Source: Simplicispira lacusdiani
GTDB lineage: Bacteria; Pseudomonadota; Gammaproteobacteria; Burkholderiales; Burkholderiaceae_C
Assembly: GCF_003604195.1 (NCBI RefSeq)
Contig: NZ_QXGR01000001.1
Location: 1-64,000 of the forward strand
Reading direction: 5' to 3'
DNA: 64,000 nucleotides
The notes beneath the pieces were generated by a model. It had not been told where the DNA came from. It made no database searches and saw only the letters and a program-made list of their open reading frames with translations. Both the position numbers and the translations under genes were made by a program. The first letter of the stretch is position 1; each line of letters starts with the position of its first letter. Shown one piece after another: positions 29,560 through 38,417 of the stretch.

Positions 29560-31488
29560 TCAGGCTTCCACGATCATGCGGGTACGCATTTCAAGGTGGA
29601 GCGCGTGGCAGAAGTGGGTGCAATAGCACCAGAACACGCCTGGCTGGTCGGCGATGAAGGTCACCGAAGCCGTTTCCAGCGGGTTGACGATGAAGTTGAC
29701 GTTGTAGTTCGGAATGGCGAAGCCGTGCGTCAAGTCCTCGATCTTGTCCAGGTTGGTCAGGATCAGCGTGACTTCGTCACCCTTCTTGACCTTGAACTCG
29801 CGCATGCTGAAAGCCGGCGCCTGGGACGTCATCTTGACGGTGACCTTCTTGCCATTGCGGAACACACCGGTGTCCTTGGCATCCTTGATGGCCAGCGGGA
29901 AGTCGTCCAGGCTATAGACTTGCTTGGGCTTGAGCAGGTCGCGCTTGAAGATGATGAAGTCATGCGGCTCGCCACGCACGGGGTGGTCGGCCAGCAGCAC
30001 CATCTTTTCGCCCGAGATGTCGATCAGCTGTTCGTTCTCGGGGTGCAGCGGGCCCACGGGCAGGAAGCGGTCCTTGGAGAACTTGCAACCCACGGCCAGG
30101 TACTTGCCATCGGCGGCCACGGTCTCGGACTGCGAGGCGTTGATGTGGCCCGGCTGGTAATGCACGTCCAGGCGATCCACCACGTACTTGGCGTTCTTGT
30201 CGCCAGCGTGGAACTTGATGGCGGCTTCCACGTTCCACTTGACCACCTGGCTGTCCAGGAACAGCGTGGTGTAGGCATTGCCACGGCCGTCGAAGGCGGT
30301 GTGCAGCGGGCCCAGGCCCACTTCCACCTCGGCGACGATGGCGGCATCGAGCTTTTCCAGCTTGCCGTCGAACCAGTCCAGCACCTTGGCCAGTTCAATG
30401 GTGGTGACGGTGGGCGAGAGCTTGCCGGCGCAGATGAAATACTTCTGGTCCGGGCTGGCGTTCACGCCGTGCGGGTTCTTGGGAACCGACACATAGGCGG
30501 TCAGCGCGGTCTTGGGGTCCTTGTTGGCTTCATGCGTGCCATCCACCACGGGCACCTTGGAAGTACCGATGGTCTTGAACTTGCCCGCCTTGACGGCTTC
30601 CTCGATGCGAGCGATGTTGAAGAACAGGCAGGCGTCGCGCTCGGCGGACATCATGTCCTCGTACTTCGCGCCCATCTCGGTGTTGTACTGGTTGGTGGCG
30701 GCCAGCTTGCCGTCATACGAGGTAGCCACCAGATCGCAGTTGCCGTCGATCAGGACTTGCCAGCGCACTTCCATCGTCTCGGCGTCCACGCACGAGAACA
30801 GCGAGCGGTACTTGCTCGAATCTTCGATGCCAGCGTTGGGCAGGGGAATGGCGAATTCACCACCGCAGAACACGCGGGTGGTGTAGTTGATGGCCGGATC
30901 GACCGGGTCACGCTTGTCCGGGAAGATGCCGTGGAAGCCCTGCACGTTGGGCAGCTGGGTGATCTTGTCGCAGACGAAGTAATCGAGGCGGATACGGGCG
31001 ATACGGCTGTTGATCTTGTCGTTGATCCAAGCGTAACGGCCGTCGTAGTTGCCGTCCTTGTAGGAAGCATGGGTGTGGTGGGTATCGGCGACCGTGTAGC
31101 GCAGGCTGCCGTCGGCCTTGGTGCCCATGACCTTCTTGGATTCGTTCGTGACGCCCCAGCCCACCAGCGCATCCGGCGTGAAGCAGGGGATGCGGTGGAT
31201 TTCGCGGCCCGAGGGCAGGCCCAGCACGCGCATGTCGCCGGTATGACCGCCGCTCCACAGACCGTAGTAGGAGTCCAGTTCACCGGGCTTGAGGTGGGTA
31301 TTGGCGCCGCCGTGCGCCGCAGGGGCGGCCGGTGCCGGAGCAGCAGGTGCCGCGGCCGGTGCTGCGGCGGGCTTGTCGTTGCACGCGGCAACGCCGACAG
31401 CCAGACCCGCTACCGCAGCGGTATTGATGAAACGGCGACGGCCCATGCCGGCAGTTTCGGTGCTCAGATCTTCTCTCTTATCGCTCAT
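29560..31488 (-). CDS. nosZ: Nitrous oxide reductase NosZ, clade I (Tat type), with lipobox
   Basis: This 642-aa multicopper enzyme reduces N2O to N2 in the periplasm. A twin-arginine signal (MGRRRFINTAAVAGL, Arg17-Arg19) marks clade I. CuZ histidine regions (ADTHHTHASYKDG, GPLHTAFDG, DVHYQPGHINAS) and the C-terminal CuA motif CYCTHFCHALHLEM are intact. Unusually, the signal ends VAAC (Cys36), a plausible lipobox, followed by an Ala/Pro-rich tether (residues 39-60). NosZ is normally soluble, so this suggests a membrane-anchored form. The gene is second in its operon, 15 bp after the DUF2946 gene. Confidence 0.98.
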   Translation of the reverse strand: MSDKREDLSTETAGMGRRRFINTAAVAGLAVGVAACNDKPAAAPAAAPAAPAPAAPAAHGGANTHLKPGELDSYYGLWSGGHTGDMRVLGLPSGREIHRIPCFTPDALVGWGVTNESKKVMGTKADGSLRYTVADTHHTHASYKDGNYDGRYAWINDKINSRIARIRLDYFVCDKITQLPNVQGFHGIFPDKRDPVDPAINYTTRVFCGGEFAIPLPNAGIEDSSKYRSLFSCVDAETMEVRWQVLIDGNCDLVATSYDGKLAATNQYNTEMGAKYEDMMSAERDACLFFNIARIEEAVKAGKFKTIGTSKVPVVDGTHEANKDPKTALTAYVSVPKNPHGVNASPDQKYFICAGKLSPTVTTIELAKVLDWFDGKLEKLDAAIVAEVEVGLGPLHTAFDGRGNAYTTLFLDSQVVKWNVEAAIKFHAGDKNAKYVVDRLDVHYQPGHINASQSETVAADGKYLAVGCKFSKDRFLPVGPLHPENEQLIDISGEKMVLLADHPVRGEPHDFIIFKRDLLKPKQVYSLDDFPLAIKDAKDTGVFRNGKKVTVKMTSQAPAFSMREFKVKKGDEVTLILTNLDKIEDLTHGFAIPNYNVNFIVNPLETASVTFIADQPGVFWCYCTHFCHALHLEMRTRMIVEA

Positions 31489-31503
31489 GGTGATATACCT
31501 CTC

Positions 31504-31869
31504 TTAGGATTGGCTCAGGAAAAACGGAGGGGCCCGCGCGGGGGGTGGTGCCGCCATGGCGGCCACGGGATGCACGCAGGACGAGGGCAGGGGCTGGCGC
31601 GCCAGCGGCGGTACTGCCGGCAGCCGGGCTTGCGGAGGCTCTGGTGGCGCGGCCGCCAGCAGACAAAGGGGGCAGTCCATGCCCGCGGCACCGGATTCCA
31701 CGGCGCCATCCTTGGCATGAATGAGGAGCTTGGTGATACCCGTGCTGGAGCAGACGACATCCATGGCCTTGGGCAGTGCGATGGACGATGCAGCCGCCAC
31801 CCCCAGGTACAGCGCGAACCATGCGAGCACGCACCAACGCAGTCGTGCCATGGATCTAAGGGTTTTCAT
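31504..31869 (-). CDS. DUF2946-like small protein heading the nos operon
   Basis: This 121-aa protein has one N-terminal TM or signal anchor (residues 9-28, ending SSIALPKAM), a Cys near residue 38 (VVCSSTG), and a MDCPLCL motif, followed by a Pro/Ala-rich tail with CVHPVAAM. The Cys/His pattern is typical of DUF2946 proteins, which often sit beside copper-handling genes. A role in copper delivery to NosZ is inference from position and Cys/His content. The ATG at 31869 lies only one or two bases after the inferred transcription start; an ATG six codons in (MARLRW) is an alternative. Confidence 0.75.
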   Translation of the reverse strand: MKTLRSMARLRWCVLAWFALYLGVAAASSIALPKAMDVVCSSTGITKLLIHAKDGAVESGAAGMDCPLCLLAAAPPEPPQARLPAVPPLARQPLPSSCVHPVAAMAAPPPARAPPFFLSQS

Positions 31870-31877
31870 GGTTGGGC

Positions 31878-31918
31878 AGTATAGGAGGGCAAAGACGCCT
31901 GTCCTTGACATTAGTCAC
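31878..31918 (-). promoter_or_regulatory. FNR/Dnr-type class II promoter of the nos operon
   Basis: On the minus strand GTGAC-TAAT-GTCAA (31905-31918) matches the TTGAC-N4-GTCAA box at nine of ten positions. A -10 box TATACT (31878-31883, five of six) predicts a start near 31871, placing the box centre at about -40.5, the class II activation position. The rest of the 311-bp gap to the cytochrome gene holds AT-rich sequence at 31951-31971 (with TACATT) that may carry a plus-strand promoter; no other element was seen. Confidence 0.65.
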
Positions 31919-32180
31919 CCTCGGTGAGCATGACCACAAAAGCAGCAGGCTTAATTCTTGTTTTACATTATGGTCTGCGCGTTCGGTGCTGGACAACCCT
32001 TTCTCGGGCTCCCAGCAAAGACTTTCAACCTACCCGCAACACCGCCCGATTTGCCCCGAACGGCATGCCGCCTTACCCCTGGCACCCGGCGCTACCGCTT
32101 CCTGCGGGAAGCGCCTTTCGTCCAGACGTGGCATGCTTCGCACCCTCCTAGTTTTATTCATTCCACGAGGCTTCCCCCCC

Positions 32181-32624
32181 ATGCAAAAAACAACCACCGT
32201 TCTCGCCGCCGCCGCCCTGGCCCTGTTCCTGACCGCCTGCGGCGACAAGAAGCCCGCCGAAGCGCCTGCAGCCCCGGCGCCCGCCCCCGCCGCACCGGCG
32301 CCTGCCGCCGCCCCAGCGGCCGAGGCTCCTGCGGCCGCGCCTGCCGCACCGGCCGCCCCCGTGGCCGACAGCGGCGCCGGCAAGGCCGCCTACGGCAAGA
32401 CCTGCGCCATGTGCCACGGCGCTGGCGTGGCTGGCGCACCCAAGCCCGGCGACAAGGCCGATTGGGGCCCGCGCATCGCCCAGGGCAAGGACACGCTGTA
32501 CAAGCACGCCATCGAAGGCTTCACCGGCGCCAAGGGCATGATGCCCGCGCGCGGCGGCAACAGCACCATGTCCGACGACGACGTGAAGGCCGCCGTCGAC
32601 TACATGGTCGGCCTCTCCAGCTGA
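32181..32624 (+). CDS. Cytochrome c5-like monohaem lipoprotein
   Basis: This 147-aa c-type cytochrome has a lipoprotein signal (MQKTTTVLAAAALALFLTAC, lipobox LTAC), a 45-residue Ala/Pro-rich tether, then a C-terminal haem domain with CAMCH and axial-Met region KGMMPARGGNSTMSDDDV, the cytochrome c5/c555 pattern. It is predicted to be membrane-tethered in the periplasm. It is divergent from the nos operon and 14 bp before the apbE/nosX gene, so it is a candidate electron donor to NosZ. I chose the ATG with the lipoprotein signal; the open frame extends far upstream. Confidence 0.88.
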   Translation: MQKTTTVLAAAALALFLTACGDKKPAEAPAAPAPAPAAPAPAAAPAAEAPAAAPAAPAAPVADSGAGKAAYGKTCAMCHGAGVAGAPKPGDKADWGPRIAQGKDTLYKHAIEGFTGAKGMMPARGGNSTMSDDDVKAAVDYMVGLSS

Positions 32625-32638
32625 TCCCGGGGACGGCC

Positions 32639-33673
32639 ATGCACGGCACGAACCCTGCCCGGGGCCTGACCAGGCGGCGCATGGCCATGGCGCTGCCCCT
32701 GCTGGGCGCCGCCGCCTGGATTCCGGCGGCTGCCGCCGCCCCGGCGGCAGCCGAGCGCAGCCACCGCGTGCTCATGGGCACGCAGGTGGACATGGTCACC
32801 AGCGGCCCGGACGCGCGCGCGCTCCAGGCCGCCATGGACCTGGCCTGGCGGGAAATGGAGCGCCTCGCGGCGCTGATGACCCGCTACAGCCCGGACAGCA
32901 CCCTCAGCGCCATCAACCGCGCGGCCGGCAAGCATGCCGTGGCCGTGCCACCCGAGGTCATGGCCGTGCTCAAGGCGGCGCAAGGCATTGCCGCGCAGAC
33001 GCACGGCGCCTTCGACGCCACCGTGGGTTCGCTCAAGGCCTGGCACTTCGACGAGGGCCAGAACACCCTGCCCTCGCCCCAGGAAATCGAGGCCCAACGC
33101 CGCCTGGTGGGCTACCGTGGCCTGGTGCTGGACGAGCGCGCCGCCACGGCCTTCCTGAAGCAGCCCGGCATGGCGCTTGACCTCGGCGGCGCGGCCAAGC
33201 TGCCCATCCTGGAAGCCGGCACGCGCGTGCTGCGCCAGCAGGGCGTGGACAACGCCATGCTCAACGGCGGCGGCGACGTGCTCATCGCCGGCAAGCTTCA
33301 CGACCGCCCCTGGCGCGTGGGCCTGCGCGATCCGCGCGCGCCCGAGCGCCTGATCGGCGTGCTGGCGCTCGAAGGCCAGGCCATCGTGGCGTCGTCGGGC
33401 GATTACGAGCGCTTTTTCATGGCCCAGGGCGAACGCCAGCACCACATCCTGAACCCCGCCACCGGCCGCCCGACACAGGGCCCGCGCGGCGTGAGCCTGC
33501 TGGCCAAGGACGCGGCCAGCGTCAATGGCCTGGGCACCGCCATCATGGTGCTGGGCAGCGATGGCGCCCGCGCGCTGCTGAAGGACAAGCCTGGCGTGCA
33601 GGCCCTCGTGGTCGATCGCGACCACAGCGTCTGGCAGACACCCGGCATGGCCGCCGCAGTGCAAGCCGCCTGA
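32639..33673 (+). CDS. nosX: FAD:protein FMN transferase (ApbE/NosX)
   Basis: This 344-aa exported enzyme attaches FMN covalently to Thr in target proteins; here the obvious target is NosR, whose DAISGAT motif is intact. It has a Tat-like start (LTRRRMAMALPLLGAAAW), the ApbE segments MGTQVDM, MTRYSPDSTLSAIN, ALDLGGAAK, NGGGDVLIAG and HHILNPATGRP, and Mg-binding acidic residues near the C-terminus. It is co-transcribed with the cytochrome gene. A bidirectional terminator follows. The nosX name is used because of the nos context. Confidence 0.9.
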   Translation: MHGTNPARGLTRRRMAMALPLLGAAAWIPAAAAAPAAAERSHRVLMGTQVDMVTSGPDARALQAAMDLAWREMERLAALMTRYSPDSTLSAINRAAGKHAVAVPPEVMAVLKAAQGIAAQTHGAFDATVGSLKAWHFDEGQNTLPSPQEIEAQRRLVGYRGLVLDERAATAFLKQPGMALDLGGAAKLPILEAGTRVLRQQGVDNAMLNGGGDVLIAGKLHDRPWRVGLRDPRAPERLIGVLALEGQAIVASSGDYERFFMAQGERQHHILNPATGRPTQGPRGVSLLAKDAASVNGLGTAIMVLGSDGARALLKDKPGVQALVVDRDHSVWQTPGMAAAVQAA

Positions 33674-33695
33674 ACGGCACCGCACCTAGCCAGCC

Positions 33696-33732
33696 AAAGG
33701 CCCTTCCGCTCGCAGCGGCAGGGCCTTTTTTT
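33696..33732. terminator. Bidirectional Rho-independent terminator
   Basis: The stem AAGGCCCTTCCGCT/AGCGGCAGGGCCTT, with one mismatch, is followed by seven T on the plus strand and preceded by AAA. It lies between the convergent nosX and rsmA genes and serves both directions, most strongly the plus strand. Confidence 0.85.
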
Positions 33733-34490
33733 CACAGGCTGGCCGCGAGCGCCGTGTATTCATGCACTGGCACTTCCTCGGCGCGGCGCTGCACGTCGAA
33801 TGCGCCAGCATGGCCACGCGCTTCCAGCCACCGGCCCAGAGTGTGGCGCAGCAGCTTGCGCCGCTGGCTGAAGGCCACCTGCACCAGCTCCTCCAGCAAC
33901 GCGGCATCGAGCGCCACGGGTTCGGTACGCGGCACCATGCGCACGACGGCGCTGTCCACGCGCGGCGGCGGGTCGAAGCTCTCGGGCGGAACGAACAGCA
34001 CGTTCTCCATGGCGTAGCGCCACTGCAGCATGACGGACAGGCGCCCGTAGTCCCCGGTGGCCGGCTGGGCCACCATGCGGTCGATCACTTCCTTCTGCAG
34101 CATGAAGTGCTGATCGGCGACCACGTCCACATACCGCAGCAGGTGGAACAGGATGGGCGTGGAGATGTTGTAGGGCAGGTTGCCGACCACTCTCAATTTA
34201 GGAGCACCTAGCGCTTGCGCCACCTGGGCAAAGTCCACTTTCAGCACATCAGATTCGATGACATCGAGCTGGCCGTGCAGGCGCAGGCGCGCGGCCAGGT
34301 CGCGGTCGAGTTCGACCACCGTCAGGCGCCCCAGGCGCTCGACCAGCGGCTGCGTGAGCGCGGCCAGGCCGGGCCCGATTTCCACCATGGGGTCGCCCGG
34401 TTGCGGCGCGATGGCCTGGACGATGGCATCGATGATGCCGTGGTCGGACAGGAAATGCTGGCCGAAGCGTTTGCGCGGAATGTGCTTCAT
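33732..34490 (-). CDS. rsmA: 16S rRNA (adenine1518/1519-N6) dimethyltransferase
   Basis: This 252-aa enzyme (KsgA) dimethylates two adjacent adenines in helix 45 of 16S rRNA late in 30S assembly. Motifs are the N-terminal [12 protein letters not shown]-binding [18 protein letters not shown] and catalytic NLPYN. It lies 7 bp downstream of surA in the conserved lptD-surA-rsmA order; pdxA, which sits between surA and rsmA in many proteobacteria, is absent. A short TA-rich patch inside the gene (34190-34215) is coding. Confidence 0.97.
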   Translation of the reverse strand: MKHIPRKRFGQHFLSDHGIIDAIVQAIAPQPGDPMVEIGPGLAALTQPLVERLGRLTVVELDRDLAARLRLHGQLDVIESDVLKVDFAQVAQALGAPKLRVVGNLPYNISTPILFHLLRYVDVVADQHFMLQKEVIDRMVAQPATGDYGRLSVMLQWRYAMENVLFVPPESFDPPPRVDSAVVRMVPRTEPVALDAALLEELVQVAFSQRRKLLRHTLGRWLEARGHAGAFDVQRRAEEVPVHEYTALAASL

Positions 34491-34497
34491 GCGTGCG

Positions 34498-35877
34498 TCA
34501 TTGCGGGGGGTCGCGGAATTCGACGTAGGCGCGGCCCCGCACCTCCTGCGCCCAGGTGGCGTAGGCTTCCTCGATCTTCTTCTGGCGCACGGCGTGGCGC
34601 ACCATTTCGCGCTGCTCGCGCGGGTTCAGCCGGGCCTCGCGCCGCTCCAGCAGCTGGATCAGGTGCACGCCAAAGCGCGACACCAGCGGCTCGGCGATCT
34701 CGCCGGGCTGCAGGCGGTTCATGGCCTCCTCGAACTCGGGCACATAGTTGCCGGGGTTGGACCAGCCCAGGTCGCCGCCCTGCTTGGCGCTGCCGTCCTG
34801 CGAATGCTCGCGGGCCAGAGCGGCGAAGTCCGCCTGCCCCGCCTGGATGCGGCGGCGGTACTCCTGCAGGCGCTCGGCGGCGGCCCGCTCGCTGAGCTGC
34901 GCGCCGGTGCGCAGCAGGATGTGCCGCGCATGGCTCTGCGTCACCGTGGCCGGAAGGCCTGCGCGGGTCTTCTCGAACACCTTGAGCACATGGAAGCCCG
35001 CGCCCGAGCGCACCGGCCCGGCCACGCCCCCCACGGACAGTGCCTGCGTGGCTTCGACGAACAGATCGGGGTAGCGGTCGGCCGTGCGCAGCCCCATCAG
35101 GCCGCCGGCCGCGGCGTCGCGGGCATCGGAAAATTCGCGCGCCAGCGCGGCAAAATCCCCGCCCGCCCGCGCCTTGTCCGCCACGGCCTGGGCCCGCGCC
35201 TGGGCAGAGGCCACTTGCGCGGGGCTGGCGCCCTCGGGCACCGAGACCAGCACATGGCCCAGGCTCAGCTCCAACTGGGCCTGGTCGGTTCCCGCGGACT
35301 GCTCGCGCAGGAACTGGTCGATCTCCTGTTCGCTCACGCGCACGCGCGCGTCAACCTCGCGCTCGCGCAGGCGCTGCTGCATCAGCTGGCGGCGCAGCTC
35401 CTGGCGGAACTGCTCGCGCGAGATGCCATCGGCCGCCAGGCGGCGGTACATCTCGGCGGTGGACACCTCGTTCTGCCGCGCCACGCTCTGCTCGGCCTGG
35501 TCCACGGACAGCTCGTCCACGGCGATGCCGCCCTCACGCGCCAACTGGCTCTGGACGCGCTCCAGGATGAGCTGTTCCAGCGCCTCGCGCGCCAGCAACT
35601 CGCGCGGCGGCTGGGCGCCACCCTGGCTGGCCACCTGGCGCTGCAGGCGCGCCAGACGCTGGCGCACCTCGTGGTTGGTCACCGGCTCGGAATTGACCAC
35701 GGCCACGATGAAATCAGCCTGCCGCGCCGCGCCCCCGGCGTCGGCAGGCGCGGACATCACGGGCGCCGGCAGGCGCGCGCCGCCGGCGCCAGGAAGGCGC
35801 ACGCCCTGCGCACCCGCGCCCTGCGACGCAAAGGAAGCCAGGCACACGAGGCCGATGGCGAAAGCACGTGGGTTCAT
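34498..35877 (-). CDS. surA: Periplasmic chaperone and peptidyl-prolyl isomerase SurA
   Basis: This 459-aa periplasmic chaperone escorts outer-membrane proteins, including LptD, to the BAM complex. It has a signal peptide (residues 1-23, ending GAGA-Q), the N-terminal SurA chaperone domain ([20 protein letters not shown]), two parvulin domains ([14 protein letters not shown] and [11 protein letters not shown] starts) and a C-terminal helix. It follows lptD by 15 bp and precedes rsmA by 7 bp, consistent with one transcript. Confidence 0.96.
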   Translation of the reverse strand: MNPRAFAIGLVCLASFASQGAGAQGVRLPGAGGARLPAPVMSAPADAGGAARQADFIVAVVNSEPVTNHEVRQRLARLQRQVASQGGAQPPRELLAREALEQLILERVQSQLAREGGIAVDELSVDQAEQSVARQNEVSTAEMYRRLAADGISREQFRQELRRQLMQQRLREREVDARVRVSEQEIDQFLREQSAGTDQAQLELSLGHVLVSVPEGASPAQVASAQARAQAVADKARAGGDFAALAREFSDARDAAAGGLMGLRTADRYPDLFVEATQALSVGGVAGPVRSGAGFHVLKVFEKTRAGLPATVTQSHARHILLRTGAQLSERAAAERLQEYRRRIQAGQADFAALAREHSQDGSAKQGGDLGWSNPGNYVPEFEEAMNRLQPGEIAEPLVSRFGVHLIQLLERREARLNPREQREMVRHAVRQKKIEEAYATWAQEVRGRAYVEFRDPPQ

Positions 35878-35892
35878 GGTGGGAACGTTGAC

Positions 35893-38328
35893 TTAGTCGT
35901 AGTTGCTGAAACGGCTGGGCGTGCTGACCTGGTCGCGCAGGTAGCGGTAGCCGGGGATATTCTGCTTGAGGCTGCTGAGCGGGTTCGAACCCAGGCTCAG
36001 GCGCGAGAAGCCGACGAATTCGATCTGGAACAGCAGGCGCGTGTTGGCGCTGGTCAGGCTGTTCTGCAGGCGTTCGAGCACCACCCGGCCGATCCAGCAG
36101 CAGCTGTCGTACTCGATGCCGACCACGGTGTCGACCAGCTTGCGGTCCTGCAGGCTGTAGTTCAGGCGGCCCACGCTGTACCAGCGCCCGCCCTGCCCGC
36201 GCGCTCCCGCGGACTCCGCGCCCTTGCCGCCCCACAGGCCATCGAGCGGCCATTGCCAGCCCACGTCCACCTGCTCGCTGGTGCCGCGCTGCAGCCGGTA
36301 GGCCATACTCAGCACCCGGTAATCCCCGGGCTGGTAGCGCCCGCCGATGGTCGCGCGGATGGAGCGGCCCGTCTTGGGGTTGAACTGCAGCGTGGAGTCC
36401 ATGCTCCACTGGGGCGTCCAGGTCACCCCGGCGCCCAGCATCACGTCGGACAGGCGCTCGCTCACGGCGGGCACGCCGGGCAGGGTGACCTGCTGGTCGG
36501 AAAAGCGCAGGCGCTGCGCCACGCCAAAGCGCGCCGCCTCGGCGCCCGTCGCCGGATCGAGCAGGCGCGTGGTCACGCCCAGCGTGAGCAGGTTGTTGTC
36601 GGCGATGCGGTCCTGGCCGCCGAAGGCGTTCTCGGTGTAGATGGTGGCGAAGTTGAAATCGTTCGCCGCCGTGTCGTACACCGGCAGCAGGCTCTGGTCG
36701 CGGTACGGCGTGTAGGTGTAGAACGCGCGCGGCTCCAGGGTCTGCAGGAAGGCGCGGCCGAAATACTGCGTGTCGCGCTCGAAGAACAGGCCGCTGTCCA
36801 CGCTGAAGGTGGGCAGCACGCGGCTGGCCGAGCGCGCGCCGTTGGCCAGCACGCTGTCGAACTGGTAATGGCTGGCGTGCATCTGCAGGCGCGGCGTGAC
36901 GAAGCCGGCCGGCGCCAGGAAAGGCCGGCTGATCTGCGCCAGCGCGTAGCTGCGCTGGGCGTTGGGCTGGCCGGTGCGGCTGCGGTCGGCCTGGAAGCGC
37001 GTGGCATCCAGCTCCACGCGCGCGTCGAAGCCGCCCGCCAGCTGGGTGGGAACGTAGCGCCACTGCCACTGGGGCAGGCGGTCGTAGGGCGGGACGATGG
37101 GCGCCGTCACGTCCTGCAGGGTCTGCCACTTGAGGGCGCGCACCTGCATCGAGAAGTCGCCGCCAGCCCAGGAGAGCTGCGCGTCGCCGGGCAGCAGGCG
37201 CTGCGCCAGCTGGGTGAGCTGTTGCGAGCCGCGCGCGAAATCGCGCCAGTAGTTGTCGTCGCTCACGCGGTGCAGGTTGAGGTTCAGGCCCAACCCGCCC
37301 ACGGCGCTGGGAATCACGCCGCTGTGCTGCAGCGCGTAGCTCCAGCGCGTGCGATCGCGCACGCGGTCGCTGGGCAGGATGTCGGCGCGCAACTGCCCCT
37401 GGTAGGAGGGTTCTAGGTAGCGGAACTCGCCGCCGAGCTGCAGGCCGCGCTTGGCCATGAGGGCCGCCTGCAGGGTGGCGTCGCGGTTGGGCGCGATGTT
37501 CCAGTAGTAAGGCTGCGCGTATTCAAAGCCGTTGACGCTGTCCAGGCCCACGGTGGGCGGCAGCAGGCCGGACTTGCGCTTGTCCGACAGCGGGAAGCTG
37601 ATGTACGGAATGGGCAGCAGCGGCACGCCCTGGAACTCCAGCACCGCGTTCTCGGCCCAGCCCGACTCGTCTTCCTGGTCGATGCGGATGCGGTCGGCGC
37701 GCAGCACCCAGTCGGGCCGCCAGGCCTCGCCTTCCTCGCGCGTGCAGGTGGTGTACGTCGCGTGGTGGATCTCGGCCCGGTCGCGGTCGATGAAATCCAC
37801 GCGCACGGCGTCGCCGTGGGCGCCGTTGCGCAGGAACTGGTAGCGCGCATCGGTGAAGAAGCCCTCGAAGGCGTCCACGCGCAGCTCCAGCGCCGTACCC
37901 TGGTACACATTACCGGCGCGGTTGATGCGCACCTGCCCCGACGCACGGGCCAGATCGTCGGGCACGGTGTACTCCATGCGCCGTGCGCGGATCACGGTGT
38001 CACCCCGGCGCAGCTCGGCGTCGCCCTCGATCACGGCGCGCACGTCGGGCTGGCCCGTGATGTGCTCGCCCGAGATGAACACCGGCAACTGCGGCCGCAC
38101 GGCCTCGGGAATGGTTTCGCTGAGCACCGGGCTGGCTCGGAGCTGCGCGAGCGGTGCGTCCCAGGCGCTGGTCTGCGCCAGCACAGCCAGCGGCAGCCCG
38201 CACAGCATGCCGGCCGCCAGCCGGGCCAGCGCCTTGCGCGGATACGCCGGCGCGCCCACCCGCACCACGGCAGGGAGCGGAGCAGGCAGCCAAAGGGAGG
38301 GGCGGAGCAGGTCGGGCAAAGGCGTCAT
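35893..38328 (-). CDS. lptD: LPS-assembly outer membrane protein LptD
   Basis: This 811-aa outer-membrane barrel inserts lipopolysaccharide into the outer leaflet with LptE. An extended signal region ends near VLAQ, followed by the OstA/LptA-like periplasmic jellyroll (FISGEHITGQPDVRAVIEG) and the C-terminal LptD barrel. Cysteines of the mature protein are one in TYTTCTREEGE and the adjacent pair in YDSCCWIG; the N-terminal Cys that pairs with the first of these two in E. coli is missing. An internal ATG closer to the signal core may be the true start, since the first 30 residues are not signal-like. Confidence 0.94.
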   Translation of the reverse strand: MTPLPDLLRPSLWLPAPLPAVVRVGAPAYPRKALARLAAGMLCGLPLAVLAQTSAWDAPLAQLRASPVLSETIPEAVRPQLPVFISGEHITGQPDVRAVIEGDAELRRGDTVIRARRMEYTVPDDLARASGQVRINRAGNVYQGTALELRVDAFEGFFTDARYQFLRNGAHGDAVRVDFIDRDRAEIHHATYTTCTREEGEAWRPDWVLRADRIRIDQEDESGWAENAVLEFQGVPLLPIPYISFPLSDKRKSGLLPPTVGLDSVNGFEYAQPYYWNIAPNRDATLQAALMAKRGLQLGGEFRYLEPSYQGQLRADILPSDRVRDRTRWSYALQHSGVIPSAVGGLGLNLNLHRVSDDNYWRDFARGSQQLTQLAQRLLPGDAQLSWAGGDFSMQVRALKWQTLQDVTAPIVPPYDRLPQWQWRYVPTQLAGGFDARVELDATRFQADRSRTGQPNAQRSYALAQISRPFLAPAGFVTPRLQMHASHYQFDSVLANGARSASRVLPTFSVDSGLFFERDTQYFGRAFLQTLEPRAFYTYTPYRDQSLLPVYDTAANDFNFATIYTENAFGGQDRIADNNLLTLGVTTRLLDPATGAEAARFGVAQRLRFSDQQVTLPGVPAVSERLSDVMLGAGVTWTPQWSMDSTLQFNPKTGRSIRATIGGRYQPGDYRVLSMAYRLQRGTSEQVDVGWQWPLDGLWGGKGAESAGARGQGGRWYSVGRLNYSLQDRKLVDTVVGIEYDSCCWIGRVVLERLQNSLTSANTRLLFQIEFVGFSRLSLGSNPLSSLKQNIPGYRYLRDQVSTPSRFSNYD

Positions 38329-38417
38329 CGGTCCAGGGCATCGGCCGCGCGCGGCGCCCCACGGCGCCTGCCGGCCACCCGCGCCGCACCGGCCGGGTTT
38401 GTAGAATCCGATTATCC

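Noticed and set aside
34190..34215. A TA-rich stretch with AGCGCTTGCGCC resembling the family 1 repeat core
   Set aside because: It lies within rsmA and codes for the expected KsgA sequence ([17 protein letters not shown]). The flanking repeat motifs are missing.
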